DNA from: Neoarius graeffei
Lineage: Eukaryota > Chordata > Actinopteri > Siluriformes > Ariidae
Length of the DNA stretch: 64,000 bases
Assembly: GCF_027579695.1 (NCBI RefSeq)
Contig: NC_083577.1
Location: 29,669,698 to 29,733,697, forward strand
Direction of reading: 5' to 3'
Shown: one piece after another, positions 1-9,660 of the stretch
Layout: the number at the start of each line of letters is the position of its first letter
Position numbering within the stretch: the first letter of the stretch is position 1
Program-made: the position numbers and the translations under genes
Notes under the pieces: model-generated
What the model was told of the DNA's origin: nothing
Database searches by the model: none
The model's input: the letters and a program-made list of their open reading frames with translations, nothing else

Positions 1-20
1 TGGTCTATGCTGACCTGAGG

Positions 21-329
21 ATGGCCATCCTGCAGCGGCTCGGCCACTCTCCGGAGCAACATCGCCAGCGCTTCCGGATGCTGGTACTGGAGGAGATCGG
101 CCAGCCGTTTGCATTCGGCCAGCAACTCCAGGACATCTGCCAGTGGTGGCTGAGGGTGGAAGACCGCGACGCAGATGAGCTCATCGATCTGGTGGCACTG
201 GAACAGTTTATGTCTCGACTTCCGGAAGGAACGGCGGAATGGGTCCAGTGTCACCGCCCAGCGTCGCTGGAACGAGCCATCGAGCTGGCGGAGGACCATC
301 TGGAGGCGGCTCTGATGGCAGGAAGATGA
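21..329 (+). pseudogene. gag capsid fragment of element A
   Basis: About 100 residues resembling the capsid-type Gag of copy C at 46161-46571 and 46040-46148, including RPFAFGQQLQD and the stretch around LVALEQF. Gag would form the particle that packages the element RNA. The piece starts at the window edge and continues upstream. The frame closes at 329, whereas copy C continues with MAGQC into a proline/serine-rich linker, so this copy is frameshifted here. Confidence 0.8.
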
Positions 330-398
330 GGCGTCTCCCCTTGCTTCTCTTCTCTCTCTCTCTTCCCCATCTCTTGTCCCCCTCTCCACCCCGTTCCC

Positions 399-927
399 TT
401 GCCACAGAGGCGGCGGCTGGCTCCTCCCCAGCTGGCCCGTTGCACCCATGGTGTCCTCCCATCTCCCTCTTCTGTGTCTGTGTTGTCTCCCCCTCAGGTG
501 AGTGACACCCATAACACTAGTGCAGAGGGAAAGCCTGGGCCGGTGTGCTGGCGCAGCGGGGAATTGGAGCATCCCCAGAGTCAGAGCTCTGCAAGGGAGG
601 TGGGTGCTGTAATCCAGATCCCTGATGTGCCAGAAACCACCCCGATCGGGCTGGAACGTATCACATTCAAGTATTCAAGGGGATACATATCACGCTTTGG
701 TGGATTCCGGTTGTAATCAGACCTCAATTCACCAACGACTGGTGCAATGTGAGGCATTGGGGGGAGCACAAGCAGTGAAAGTGTTGTGTGTGCATGGGGA
801 TGTTCACCATTACCCTCTAGTGTCTGTCCATATTCTATTCTGTGGCCAAATGCATAGAATAAAGGCGACGGTTAGTCCTCGTCTCATCCACTCATTGATT
901 TTGGGTACTGATTGGCCGAGGTTTTAA
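399..927 (+). pseudogene. Gag linker, degenerate zinc knuckle and aspartic protease of element A
   Basis: A proline/serine-rich linker is followed by CWRSGELEHPQSQS, a decayed CCHC zinc knuckle in which the second and last cysteines are lost. In another frame (625-927) comes a retropepsin-like protease with the active-site triplet in ALVDSGCNQTSI and the downstream hydrophobic segment SLILGTDW. The protease would cleave the Gag-Pol polyprotein. A frameshift separates the two parts. Confidence 0.8.
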
Positions 928-933
928 AAACTA

Positions 934-2325
934 ATGGAATATTTAACACGTAGTGGGTCCTGCACTAGTAGTTCACTGGAAGATCCCGGTGTGGCATTGA
1001 CTGGAGAAGCTGTCACAGAGCCGTCTACGTCAACACCATGTCAGAGTGAGGAGCAGCTCGCTCCTCCTCCCTTTCTCGGGGATTCCCTTGGGGATATCCC
1101 GTTAGAGCAGTTGCGAGACGAGACTCTGCGGCATGTGTTTGACCAAGTGAGAGTAATCGATGGTCAAACTCTTCAGCCAAGCATGGCACCGACCTTCCCC
1201 TATTTTGCTATTATTAAAGATAGATTGTACTGAGTGATGCAGGACACTCAAACTCATGAACAAATAACCCAGTTGTTAATCCCAAAGAGCTGTAAGGAGC
1301 TCGTATTCCATGTGGCTCACTTTAATCCCATGGCTGGACACTTAGGGCAAGATAAAACACTAGCCCAAATAATGGCCCAGTTCTATTGGCCAGGGATTTG
1401 TGGGGATGTCCGTTGGTGGTGTGCGGCATACCGTGAATGCCAATTAGTAAATCCCGCGGCCACTCCAAAAGCACCTTTGAGCCCTCTTCCTCTAATTGAG
1501 ACCCTGTTTGAGCAAATTGGGATGGATCTCGTCGGGCCATTAGATCGGTCAGCACAGGGATATCGCTTTATTTTAGTTCTGGTGGACTATGCAATGCGAT
1601 ATCCGGAAGCAGTGCCTCTCCGCAATATCTCAGCACACAGTATTGTGGAAGCGCTCTTCCGCTTTATCTCCCGGGTCGGGATTCCGAAAGAAATCCTGAC
1701 AGACCAAGGCACCTCGTTTATGTCACGCACACTGCACGAACTGTATGGGTTACTGGGGATTAAATCTATCCGTACCAGTGTCTATCACCCACGAATGGAT
1801 GGCTTAGTAAAGCGATTTAACTGAACACTCAAAAATATAATCCGGAAATTCGTAAGTGAAGATGCGTGTAATTGGGATAAGTGGCTCGAGCCCCTGTTAT
1901 TCGCAGTACGAGAGGTCCCGCAAGCCTCTACGGGTTTTTTTCCCTTTGAATTATTATATGGGCATAAACCGCATGGCATTCTGGACGTGCTACGGGAAAA
2001 TTGGGAGGAGGGACCTTCACCTAGTAAAAATGAAATCCAGTATGTTCTTGACCTGCGCGCAAAACTCCACACCCTCACGCACCTAACCCAGGAGAATTTG
2101 CGGCAGGCACAAGAACGTCAAAGACGGCTGTATGACAGGGGCACACACCTTAGAGAGTTCACGCCAGTAGACAAAGTGCTCGTATTATTGCCCACGTCGA
2201 GCTCTAAATTAGTCGCCAAGTGGCAAGGGCCCTTCAAAGTCACATGGCGAGTCGGGGACGTCGACTATGAGGTGAAGCGAATGGTTGGGGTGGGGCACTG
2301 CAAATCTACCACCTCAACTTTTTAA
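934..2325 (+). pseudogene. Integrase of element A (H2C2 zinc domain, DDE core, C-terminal part)
   Basis: A spacer with LEQLRDETLRHVFDQV leads into an HHCC zinc-binding module (HFNPMAGHLGQDKT, then the Cys pair near 1420-1440). The DDE core follows: D in MDLVGPLDRS, D in EILTDQGTSF, and a glutamate changed to lysine in DGLVKRFN near 1810. The C-terminal part at 1987-2325 has the GPFKVTWRVGDVDYEV segment typical of gypsy integrases. A stop after SIIKDRLY (1231) and frameshifts at about 1825-1985 interrupt it. Integrase inserts the cDNA into the host. It lies 5' of RT, which is the unusual feature of this family. Confidence 0.88.
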
Positions 2326-2530
2326 AATGCTGGAATGAGGGGGTCCCTATGGCGTCGGTAGTCCCAGAGAAGGTGGAGCTGGGGCCGGAGGTAAAAAAGA
2401 TAACATCTCGGACCACTCCGGTCCTTGTGGAGACCACCTCTCACCGGCCCAACTCACAGAGGTAGCCAAGTTGCAGAAGGAATTTTCCAACGTGTTCCCG
2501 CCCCTTCCTGGTCATCCCCACCTCATAGAA
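2326..2530 (+). pseudogene. Integrase-RT spacer of element A up to the LINE insertion
   Basis: By comparison with B (33840-34075) and C (43800-44000) this stretch encodes the linker between integrase and RT (KVELGPEV-like residues and HPHLIE before the break). It is frameshifted. The LINE begins directly after the tagaa duplication at 2526-2530, and the coding match resumes at 7390. Confidence 0.7.
2526..2530. repeat. Left target duplication (tagaa) of LINE G
   Basis: The bases tagaa end the gypsy A sequence here and recur at 7385-7389 where gypsy A resumes. The related copy B reads straight through cctcatagaacaccacatt, giving the empty-site arrangement. Confidence 0.8.
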
Positions 2531-2550
2531 TGAATGAATGAATTTATTTA

Positions 2551-2854
2551 TTTCGAACATGTATAAAAATGTATGTAACTATTTGTACATACAAAAGAAA
2601 GAAAATGAAAAAAGTGACAAAAAAAGAATAAAATAAAGAGCTAATACATTACAATACACCGCACATTGTTCGAAAAAGGAGTGGGAAGAAGTACAATACT
2701 TTTTTTAATTTCCCACCCCTTTTTAACTACCCCGAAATCCAAACTACATTAATACACCTATAAAAATATATACCATATATACACTTCATGATTATCCATA
2801 TAAATATATAATTACAAAAATAAATATATACTACATATACACATATACATACAC

Positions 2855-2903
<49 letters not shown>

Positions 2904-2997
2904 GTACATACACACACATATACACACACACATACATACACACATATATGCATACACATACATACACACATACATACATATATACATACATATACAC

Positions 2998-3053
<56 letters not shown>

Positions 3054-3071
3054 TACACATACATAAACACA

Positions 3072-3115
<44 letters not shown>

Positions 3116-3490
3116 CACACACATACATACAAACACATACACTTCATAAATATCTATATAAATATATAATTACAAAAAAAATATCTACTACATACTTATC
3201 CCTGTAAATATGAAGATATCTATCCCCATAAATAAATATATACCATATACTAAGCTAGTTCTAATATAACAATCAACCCTATTCTATTTATCCCTCATCA
3301 TCCTCCATTAACATACTTCCTCTGCAATATACTTGTTTAAAAATATTTTTTGTACCTTTTTTTAAACAGATTTATATTTGCACTTTGTTTTATTTCTGTC
3401 TCCAGTCTGTTCCATAAAGTCACCCCACAGCTCGATACGCACATGCTTTTCATATTTGTTCGAACCTTTGGTTTTTTAAAATTTAGGTCT
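2551..3490 (-). repeat. LINE G 3' untranslated region with (TA)n/(CA)n microsatellite
   Basis: AT-rich non-coding sequence downstream of the ORF2 stop. Positions 2855-3170 are a compound TA and CA/TACA microsatellite. The apparent tyrosine/valine-rich open frames here are products of the repeat, not genes. Confidence 0.8.
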
Positions 3491-3494
3491 CCCC

Positions 3495-6470
3495 TTAGAT
3501 TATATCCCCCTCTCTCTCACTAAACATTCCTTGTATATTTTTCGTCAATAGATTATTTCTTGCTTTGTACATTATTTGTGCTGTTCTGAATTTGACCAGA
3601 TCCATAAATTTCAACATGTGTGATTTTATGAATAGTGGGTTTGTGTGATCTCTGTATCCTGTTTTGTTTATTGTCCTTATTGCTCTTTTCTGTATTGTAC
3701 ATATCGGCTGCAGAGTGGTTTTGTAGGTGTTTCCCCAGACTTCGACACAATAAGTCAGATATGGCAAAAATAATGAGTAATATAGAGTATGCAAAGATTT
3801 ACAATCAAGAATATATTTTGTTTTCCACAGATTTGCCAAGCACTTTGCCAGTTTTGCTCGTACGTATCCTACATGAGGTTTCCAGCAGACTTTAGGATCC
3901 AAAATCACACCAAGAAATTTAATTTCCTGTACCATTTCTATCTTAGTATTGTCTATTATCAATTCTACATTACAATCTATTTTATGTCTCCCAAACAACA
4001 TAATCTTTGTTTTGCTTAGATTTAATGATAATTTATTTTTGTCAAACCATAGTTTTCGTTTATTTATTTCAGTTGTGATTATCTCTAAAGTCTGCTGCAA
4101 ATTCTCACCGGAACAAAAAATATTGGTGTCATCTGCAAACAAAACAAATTTCAGTTCTTGCGAAATTGTACATATGTCATTGATGTATATTATGAATAAT
4201 TTCGGACCTAATATTGACCCCTGTGGTACCCCGCATTTAATGTTCATGAAATCAGATTTATGGTCACCTATCTGCACAAACTGTTGCCTGTTTCTTAGCT
4301 AGCTCGACAGCCAACTCCACCCAACTCCCCTAACACCACACTTTTCTAGTTTACTTAATAATATACTATGATCAATAGTATCGAATGCTTTTTTTAGGTC
4401 CACAAATACTCCAATTGCTATTTTTTTATTGTCTATACATTTTGTGATTTCCTCTATTAGTTCCATTAGTGCCATCGATGTTGATCTGTCCGTTCTGAAT
4501 CCATATTGACTGTCTGTAAGGAGGTTGTGTTTTTCAATGAATTTGTCCAGTCTATCTGAAAAAAGTTTTTCGAGTATTTTGGAAAATTGGGGGAGTAAAG
4601 AAACAGGCCTGTAGTTTGTGAAATGGTGTCTATCTCCAGTTTTAAACAATGGTATCACTTTTGCAATTTTCATTTTGTCTGGAAATGTACCTGATTGAAA
4701 AGATAAATTGCAGATGTGGGTGAGTGGTTTCACAATTCCCTCAATAACTGTCTTTACTGTTAACATGTCTATATCATTCCAGTCTGCAGAAGTTTTGTTT
4801 TTACATTTTCTTACAATTTGGATAATTTCTTCCTCATCAGTTGCAGTTAGAAAAATTGTACTTGGATTTCTGTCCCCCATATCTTCTATGTCCCCACATT
4901 GTGTTGTCTCAGGTTCCTTTATTTTTGCTGCTAAATCTGGTCCCACATTTACAAAGAATTGATTAAAACCATTCACCACATCCTCCATATTATTTATGGT
5001 CTTATCATTTTCAGTGTAGTACTCCGGGTAATTTGTAGTTTTGGATCCATTTCTCACAATGCCATTTAATACAGTCCATATACCTTTAATATTGTTTTTA
5101 TTTTTCTCCACTAATTTATTATAATAGTCTTTCTTACATATCCTCATAATATTAGTTAATTTATTTTTATATTTTTTATATTTTTCCTCTGCCTCTATAG
5201 TTCGATGCTTTAAGAATTGTCTGTATAATATATTTTTCTTTTTTCAGGCGTTTTGTAGCCCCTTGGTGACCCACGGACTATTTGTATATTTATGTATATT
5301 ACTGTATTTCTTTATAGGACAATTTTTATTATATAGTTCATTGAATATTATTAAAAATTCCTCATATGCTTTATCAACTTCTTTTTCTTTATAAACTGCA
5401 TTCCAGTCCTGTATTATTAAGTCATTTTTTAGTGCAATCATGGTTTCTTCAGTTTTCACTCTTATATATTTATCATTTTTAGTATCCTTTTTCTTGCTAT
5501 AATTACAGTAATATACATTAAAAATAGGTAGGTGGTCACTAATGTCTGTTAATAGTAGACCGCTCTCTATATTATTTTCCAGGATATTAGTAAATATATT
5601 ATCTATTAAAGTGGTGCTGTGAGAAGTGATCCTGCTTGGTCTGGTAATAGTTGGGTACAGTCCCATACTGAACATTGAATTAATGAACTCTTCTGTCATT
5701 TTGTGTTTCTTATGATTTAAGAGGTCGATGTTAAAATCACCACAGATGTACATGACCTTCTGAGTTGATTTTATAAACATACTTTCCATCCAATCTATAA
5801 AAACTTCTATGCTTGATCCAGGACATCTGTATATACAGCTCACCATTATATTTTTCATTTTTTCACAGCATATTTCTATTGTAATACACTCCATCCAATC
5901 ATCAACAGCTACCGTCATTTTATTATTAATTTTATATTCCAAACTATTATCAACATATATTGCCACTCCCCCTCCTCTTTTGTTCTTTCTATTGATATAA
6001 TTTAATTCATACCCGTTCAGCTCAAAACCTACTCCCATCTCATCGTTGATCCAAGTTTCTGATATGGCTATTATATTGAATGGAGTATTGAACTGACTGA
6101 GATATTCCTTCATTTTATGGAAATTGGCATACATACTTCTGATATTGAAATGAATAATTGATATCTTATTTCCGTCTCTGATCTTTGCATTGTATTGATA
6201 TTCAGTGTAATACCGGCAGCTGATATTGATGTTGCTGAAAAGATTATTTTCCGGATCAATATTATTTTCCATATCTTGTATTTTGTGCTCAGTATAAAGG
6301 AAAGTGTCCAGTTCTTGTGTCCAGTGTCCAGTCCTTGTGTCATGATTGTAAATTGCTTTATTTGGCTCCCTCAGAATTTGTCCAGTTCCCCAATATCTCG
6401 GATGACCAAGATCTTGGCCTCTTCTGAAGATCCCTTCAGCTTGATGAAAATCTTGCAGTTTTGTGTCCAA
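3495..6470 (-). pseudogene. LINE G ORF2: apurinic-type endonuclease and reverse transcriptase
   Basis: One minus-strand frame of 992 codons runs from a Met at 6470, broken only by TGA at 5244-5246 and TAG at 4299-4301. The endonuclease comes first: IIHFNIRSMYANF, AISETWINDEMG, CGDFNIDLL, and SDHLPIF near 5540. RT follows, with GVFVDLKKAFDTIDHS, CGVPQGSILGPKLF and the catalytic FADDTNIF, then a C-terminal region with LPYLTYCVEVWGN. It would nick the target and copy the LINE RNA by target-primed reverse transcription. Key catalytic residues look intact; only the two nonsense codons inactivate it. Confidence 0.9.
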
Positions 6471-6495
6471 GTGTTTTGGATTTTCCCCTGTGTCC

Positions 6496-7070
6496 TTAGT
6501 AGTCTCGCCTTTTTTGCAATGTCTGCATTTTTTTTTTTGTTAAGTGCTCATTTAAAAAAACATCTGAGCCTTTCAGTTTCTTCCCTTGTTTTAACAATTG
6601 CATCTTATGCTTTCTGTTGGCAAATCTCATTATTACAGCTGGTTTGCCTGTGTTGCTTCTCCGTGGGAGAGGGTGACATGCTTCAATGTTATTGCTTTTT
6701 ACCTCAATCCCCTTGGAGTGCAGGAATGCTAACACCTGTTTCTCCACAGAGTTAGCATCCTCCTCGTTCAGTTCCTCTCCATCTCTTCTCGCCACTGCTC
6801 CAGCATATGAGCGGGGTTGAATTTGCAGTCCGGTCACAATGATGTCATTCATCCGGGTGTACTGCTCCAGCTCCTCCACTCGGTTCTCGAGAATGGCGAT
6901 CCTCTTTGCCCTCTCTGAATTCTGCAGCCTCAGAGCTTTGACCTCTTCTACCAGGTCCAGGATGGTCTTCTGCTGCACCCTGACAGCAGAGATTTCTTCC
7001 CCCAGAAAGTCGAGGGATTTTTTAATATCATCTATCTCCTCGACCGTAGGAGCTTTCTTCGGGGGCATTG
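6496..7070 (-). CDS. LINE G ORF1 (coiled-coil RNA-binding-like protein)
   Basis: I chose the Met at 7070 (MPPKKAPTVEEIDDIKK) because upstream codons lie in the 39-bp tandem repeat, although the frame stays open through it to 7365. A heptad-rich stretch (AILENRVEELEQYTRMNDII) suggests a coiled-coil trimer. It is followed by a basic segment (RSNTGKPAVIMRFANRKHK) like the RNA-binding part of L2/CR1 and L1 ORF1 proteins. The stop lies just before ORF2. The product is expected to coat LINE RNA. Assignment is by position and composition. Confidence 0.72.
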
Positions 7071-7084
7071 CGTTTGTTGTTATT

Positions 7085-7365
7085 ACGCGGCCCGTTCCCG
7101 CGCAACCTCTCGGCCCGCTCTCGCGCAGCTTCGCTCCCGCGCAACCTCTCGGTCCGCTCTCACGCAGCCTTGCTCCCGCGCAACCTCTCGGCCCGCTCTC
7201 GCGCAGCTTCGCTCCCGCGCAACCTCTCGGCCCGCTCTCGCGCAGCTTTGCTCCCGCGCAACCTCTCGGTCCACTCTCGCGCAGCCTCGCTCTCGCGCAA
7301 CCTCTCGGCCCGCTCTCGCGCAGCTTTGCTCCCGCGCAACCTCTCGGTCCGCTCTCCAATATCAA
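7085..7365 (-). repeat. 39-bp GC-rich tandem repeat at the 5' end of LINE G
   Basis: About seven copies of a 39-bp unit (core ctctcggcccgctctcgcgc on the + strand) with small variations. It sits where LINE 5' UTR promoter monomers occur and is CpG-rich. Since 39 is a multiple of three, every frame stays open, so long antisense and sense ORFs appear here by construction. In the ORF1 frame it would add a repeated ESGPRGCAGAKLR peptide. Confidence 0.85.
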
Positions 7366-7384
7366 GACCTGAACAACTAAGTTC

Positions 7385-7389
7385 TAGAA
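7385..7389. repeat. Right target duplication (tagaa) of LINE G
   Basis: Partner of 2526-2530. Gypsy A coding sequence resumes just after it with the PGVVVRSRPY segment found in copies B and C. Confidence 0.78.
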
Positions 7390-7937
7390 CATCACATTGA
7401 AATGCCCCCGGGGGTGGTAGTGCGTAGCCGCCCTTACCAATTGCCCGAACACAAGAAAAAGGTGGTTTGGGATGAACTCAAGGCCATGCTCGAAATGGAC
7501 ATAATCGAAGAGTCCCACAGTGACTGGAGCAGCCCAGTGGCCCTAGTTCCCAAGACTGACGGGTCGGTCCGGTTCTGTGTGGACTATAGAAAGGTCAATG
7601 CGGTGTCTAAATTTGACGCATAGCCAATGGCGCTGCTCACTTTTATTCGACACTGGATCTATCAAAGGGATATTGGCAGATTCCCTTGACTCCTCTATCC
7701 CGAGAGAAAACGGCCTTTTTCACATCGTTTGGTTTACACCAATTTGTCACACTCCCTTTTGGGTTGTTTGGGGCGCCCGCTACATTCCAGCAGCTTATGG
7801 ACAGGGTCCTCCGCCCTCACGCTGCCTATGCAGCCACCTATCTAGACGACATCATAATTTACAGTCATGATTGGCTGCAGCACTTGGAACACCTAAGGGC
7901 CGTTCTAAAGTTGCTGAGGCGAGCGGGCCTCAGCTAA
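7390..7937 (+). pseudogene. Reverse transcriptase of element A
   Basis: Starts with PGVVVRSRPYQLPEHKKK and continues through SDWSSPVALVPKTDGSVRFC. A stop at 7621 and a deletion remove the PMPRIDELLD region seen in copy C. A second open stretch carries FGLFGAPATFQQLMDRV and the catalytic YLDDIIIYS. It is a Ty3/gypsy-type RT lying 3' of the integrase. A stop at 7935 ends the frame. Confidence 0.88.
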
Positions 7938-8660
7938 CCAAAAAAGTGTGCGATTGGGCGGGTGGAAGTACAGTATCTGGGGCTCCACTTGGGCCATGGG
8001 TAGGTGCATCCCCAAATTAACAAGACGGCAGCGATTGCGGCCTGCCCAAGGCCCAAGACCAAAAAGGAGGTGAGACGGTTCTTGGGGCTGGCTGGCTATT
8101 ATCGTAAGTTTCTACCTAATTATGCGGATGTCACCAGCCTACAAACTGATCTCACTAGAAAGGGGGCTCCAGATCCGGTTCAGTGGACAGGGCAGTGCCA
8201 ACAGGCCTTGTCTGAGGTAAAAGGTGCACTGAGTGGGGGGCCACTTTTACATTCCCCTGACTTCTCTCTCCCCTTTATTTTGCAGACTGATGCATCGGAC
8301 AGAGGGCTGGGGGCCGTTTTGTCCCAGGAGGTGGAGGGCGAGGAGCGCCCTGTGCTGTACATCAGCTGGAAACTGTCGATGCGCAAAAGCAAGTACAGCA
8401 CAATTGAGAAGGAGTTCCTCGCCATCAAGTGGGTGGTCCTTGCCCTCCGATACTACCTGCTGGGATGCCCTTTCACTTTCTGTTCGGACCACGCGCCCCT
8501 CCAGTGGCTCCACCGCATGTAGGATGCCAATGCGCGGATCACCCGTTGGTATCTCGCCCTCCAGCCATTTAAGTCCAACGTGATCCACAGGCCAGGGGCG
8601 CAGATGATGGTGGTGGACTTCCTGTCCCATCGGGGGGGAGTCATCAGGGAGCTGTCCGGC
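7938..8660 (+). pseudogene. RT thumb/connection and RNase H of element A
   Basis: After a stop the homology resumes with QINKTAAIAACPRPKTKKEV and FLGLAGYYRKF. The RNase H core follows: DASDRGLGAVLSQE, then STIEKEFLAIKW and FTFCSDHAPLQWLH. A stop at 8520 splits off the C-terminal tail, where copy C has VVHRPGVQMVVADFLSR. RNase H degrades the RNA strand during cDNA synthesis. It is the last coding module before the 3' LTR, confirming the gag-PR-INT-RT-RH order. Confidence 0.87.
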
Positions 8661-8802
8661 CTGAGTCAGGCTGTGGAGGTATGTGGCAGCGGGGGCATGG
8701 CTAAGCAGCAGTCTGTGAATGGAGGGTGGGGTCGGGGAAGGTAAGTGGCTAAGTCATTCCACCTGCTGTCAATAAATGTGTGTGTGTGTGACAGGGATGG
8801 AG

Positions 8803-8811
8803 CATAAAAGG
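8803..8811 (+). promoter_or_regulatory. TATA-like box in LTR of element A
   Basis: cataaaagg inside the LTR; copy B has the same cataaaagg at its equivalent position. It is a likely U3 core promoter, inferred from position. Confidence 0.5.
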
Positions 8812-8913
8812 AGAGAGAGAGCAGAGAAAAGAAGCTCTCTCCCTCACCACAACGCATGTGTGTGAGTGAGCGAAAGAGTGAGTGAAAGAAAGCTGAAAAG
8901 CAAGCTGAAGCTC

Positions 8914-8919
8914 AATAAA
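8914..8919 (+). terminator. Polyadenylation signal in LTR of element A
   Basis: aataaa about 70 bp before the LTR end, in the expected R-region position. Confidence 0.5.
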
Positions 8920-8988
8920 GTGCTTTGTGTAAACATCAACTCTCGCCTGCCGTGCTTCTGTGCTCCACCCACATCAGGAACTGTTACA

Positions 8989-9232
8989 ATGATGACTATC
9001 ATTTGCCATTCAATATTGGTAAATGTTTTCCATTTATGATCATCAACATCTTGCATCAGTTGTAGCCCTACAGGATTTGCATCAACTGTGTTATGTAGAG
9101 TATTATTAAAACCTATAAACTCACTCAGTAAAGTATGTGACTATTTGCTATTGTACTGTTTCCTGTGGGTGTCTTCCTTATTCAGGTCTAAGGATAAGGT
9201 GCACTATCATTTGCTGTTTCTAAGAGCTTATA
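8989..9232 (+). other. Duplicated TRIM 5' flanking segment
   Basis: Nearly identical to 61126-61370, which lies about 530 bp upstream of the RING exon of TRIM unit 4. Shared landmarks are atcatttgccattcaatatt, tgcatcagttgtag and gtttcctgtgggtgtct. It is therefore the 5' flank of a TRIM copy, probably unit 1, now cut by gypsy A on the left and gypsy D on the right. Confidence 0.82.
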
Positions 9233-9645
9233 TGCCAGTAAACCTGCTGAAGCTCAACTGACTACAAACATGGACTCCCCGAACTACATTTCCCATAACA
9301 CACAACACCCTCTGTCTCCCATCTACTGATTTACAGCTGACTGTCATTTCCTTAATCTCCTGTCCCTCCCTATAAGCTCACCTCACATACACACACCTTT
9401 GCGAAGTATTGTTCTGCTCTCAGTACATACCAAGTCTTGTATTCTTTCTGATTGTCCATTTCTGACCCTCGCTACTTTCCTCTTGTTTCTCACTCTTTGT
9501 CTATTTTGCTATGCTACACTGTTTGCCGATCGCCCAACCCTCGCTAGTTTACTGACTCTGATTTCTGCTTTCCGATTTGGCTTTGACTACCTTCTGTAAG
9601 CTATCTTCCTGCATGACTACATCCGTAAGTGCCTGCATTCTCACA
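9233..9645 (+). repeat. 5' LTR of element D
   Basis: Matches the E LTR at 37421-37825 over its length: shared gccagtaaacctgctga start, gaagtattgttctgctc, and a catt/cactctcaca-like end before the gag start region. It begins TG and ends CA. Confidence 0.82.
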
Positions 9646-9660
9646 AGATACTTTACCATC

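Larger units (their letters stand above)
2531..7384 (-). mobile_element. L2/CR1-type LINE (LINE G) inserted in gypsy A
   Basis: Read on the minus strand it has GC-rich 5' tandem repeats (7085-7365), ORF1 (6496-7070), ORF2 with endonuclease and RT (3495-6470) and a long AT-rich 3' region ending in a short (TGAA/ATTC)n-style tail at 2531-2550. That tail is typical of L2/CR1-like LINEs, which lack poly(A). A tagaa duplication flanks it. It is close to full length, with only two in-frame nonsense codons in ORF2, so it is relatively young. The clade is assigned from motif style only. Confidence 0.85.
1..8988 (+). mobile_element. Ty3/gypsy retrotransposon A (Gmr1-like domain order), 5' end outside window, split by a LINE
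   Basis: Coding pieces in order are gag (from 21), zinc knuckle and protease (to 927), integrase (934-2325), then after the LINE at 2531-7384, reverse transcriptase (7402-7937), RNase H (8004-8660) and a 3' LTR (8682-8988). Integrase lies upstream of RT, as in the Gmr1-like group of deuterostome gypsy elements and opposite to most Ty3/gypsy elements. The RT has YLDD and the RNase H is gypsy-like, so it is not a copia element. Frames are broken in several places and the copy is dead. Copies B (33227-35700) and C (42113-47086) are the same family. Confidence 0.9.
8682..8988 (+). repeat. 3' LTR of element A
   Basis: Begins tgtggcag and ends gttaca, matching the LTRs of C (42132-42435 and 46750-47086) and B (35413-35700). 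It is 307 bp. It includes a (GT)n stretch, a cataaaagg TATA-like box and an aataaa signal. Directly downstream comes TRIM upstream sequence (8989 on), which was the insertion target. Confidence 0.88.

Noticed and set aside
2812-3169. Open frames rich in Tyr/Ile/Val/Cys/Met
   Set aside because: They translate (TA)n/(CA)n microsatellite; no gene.
7068-7400. Arg/Ser/Leu-rich plus-strand open frames opposite LINE ORF1
   Set aside because: A 39-bp repeat keeps all frames open; antisense shadow.
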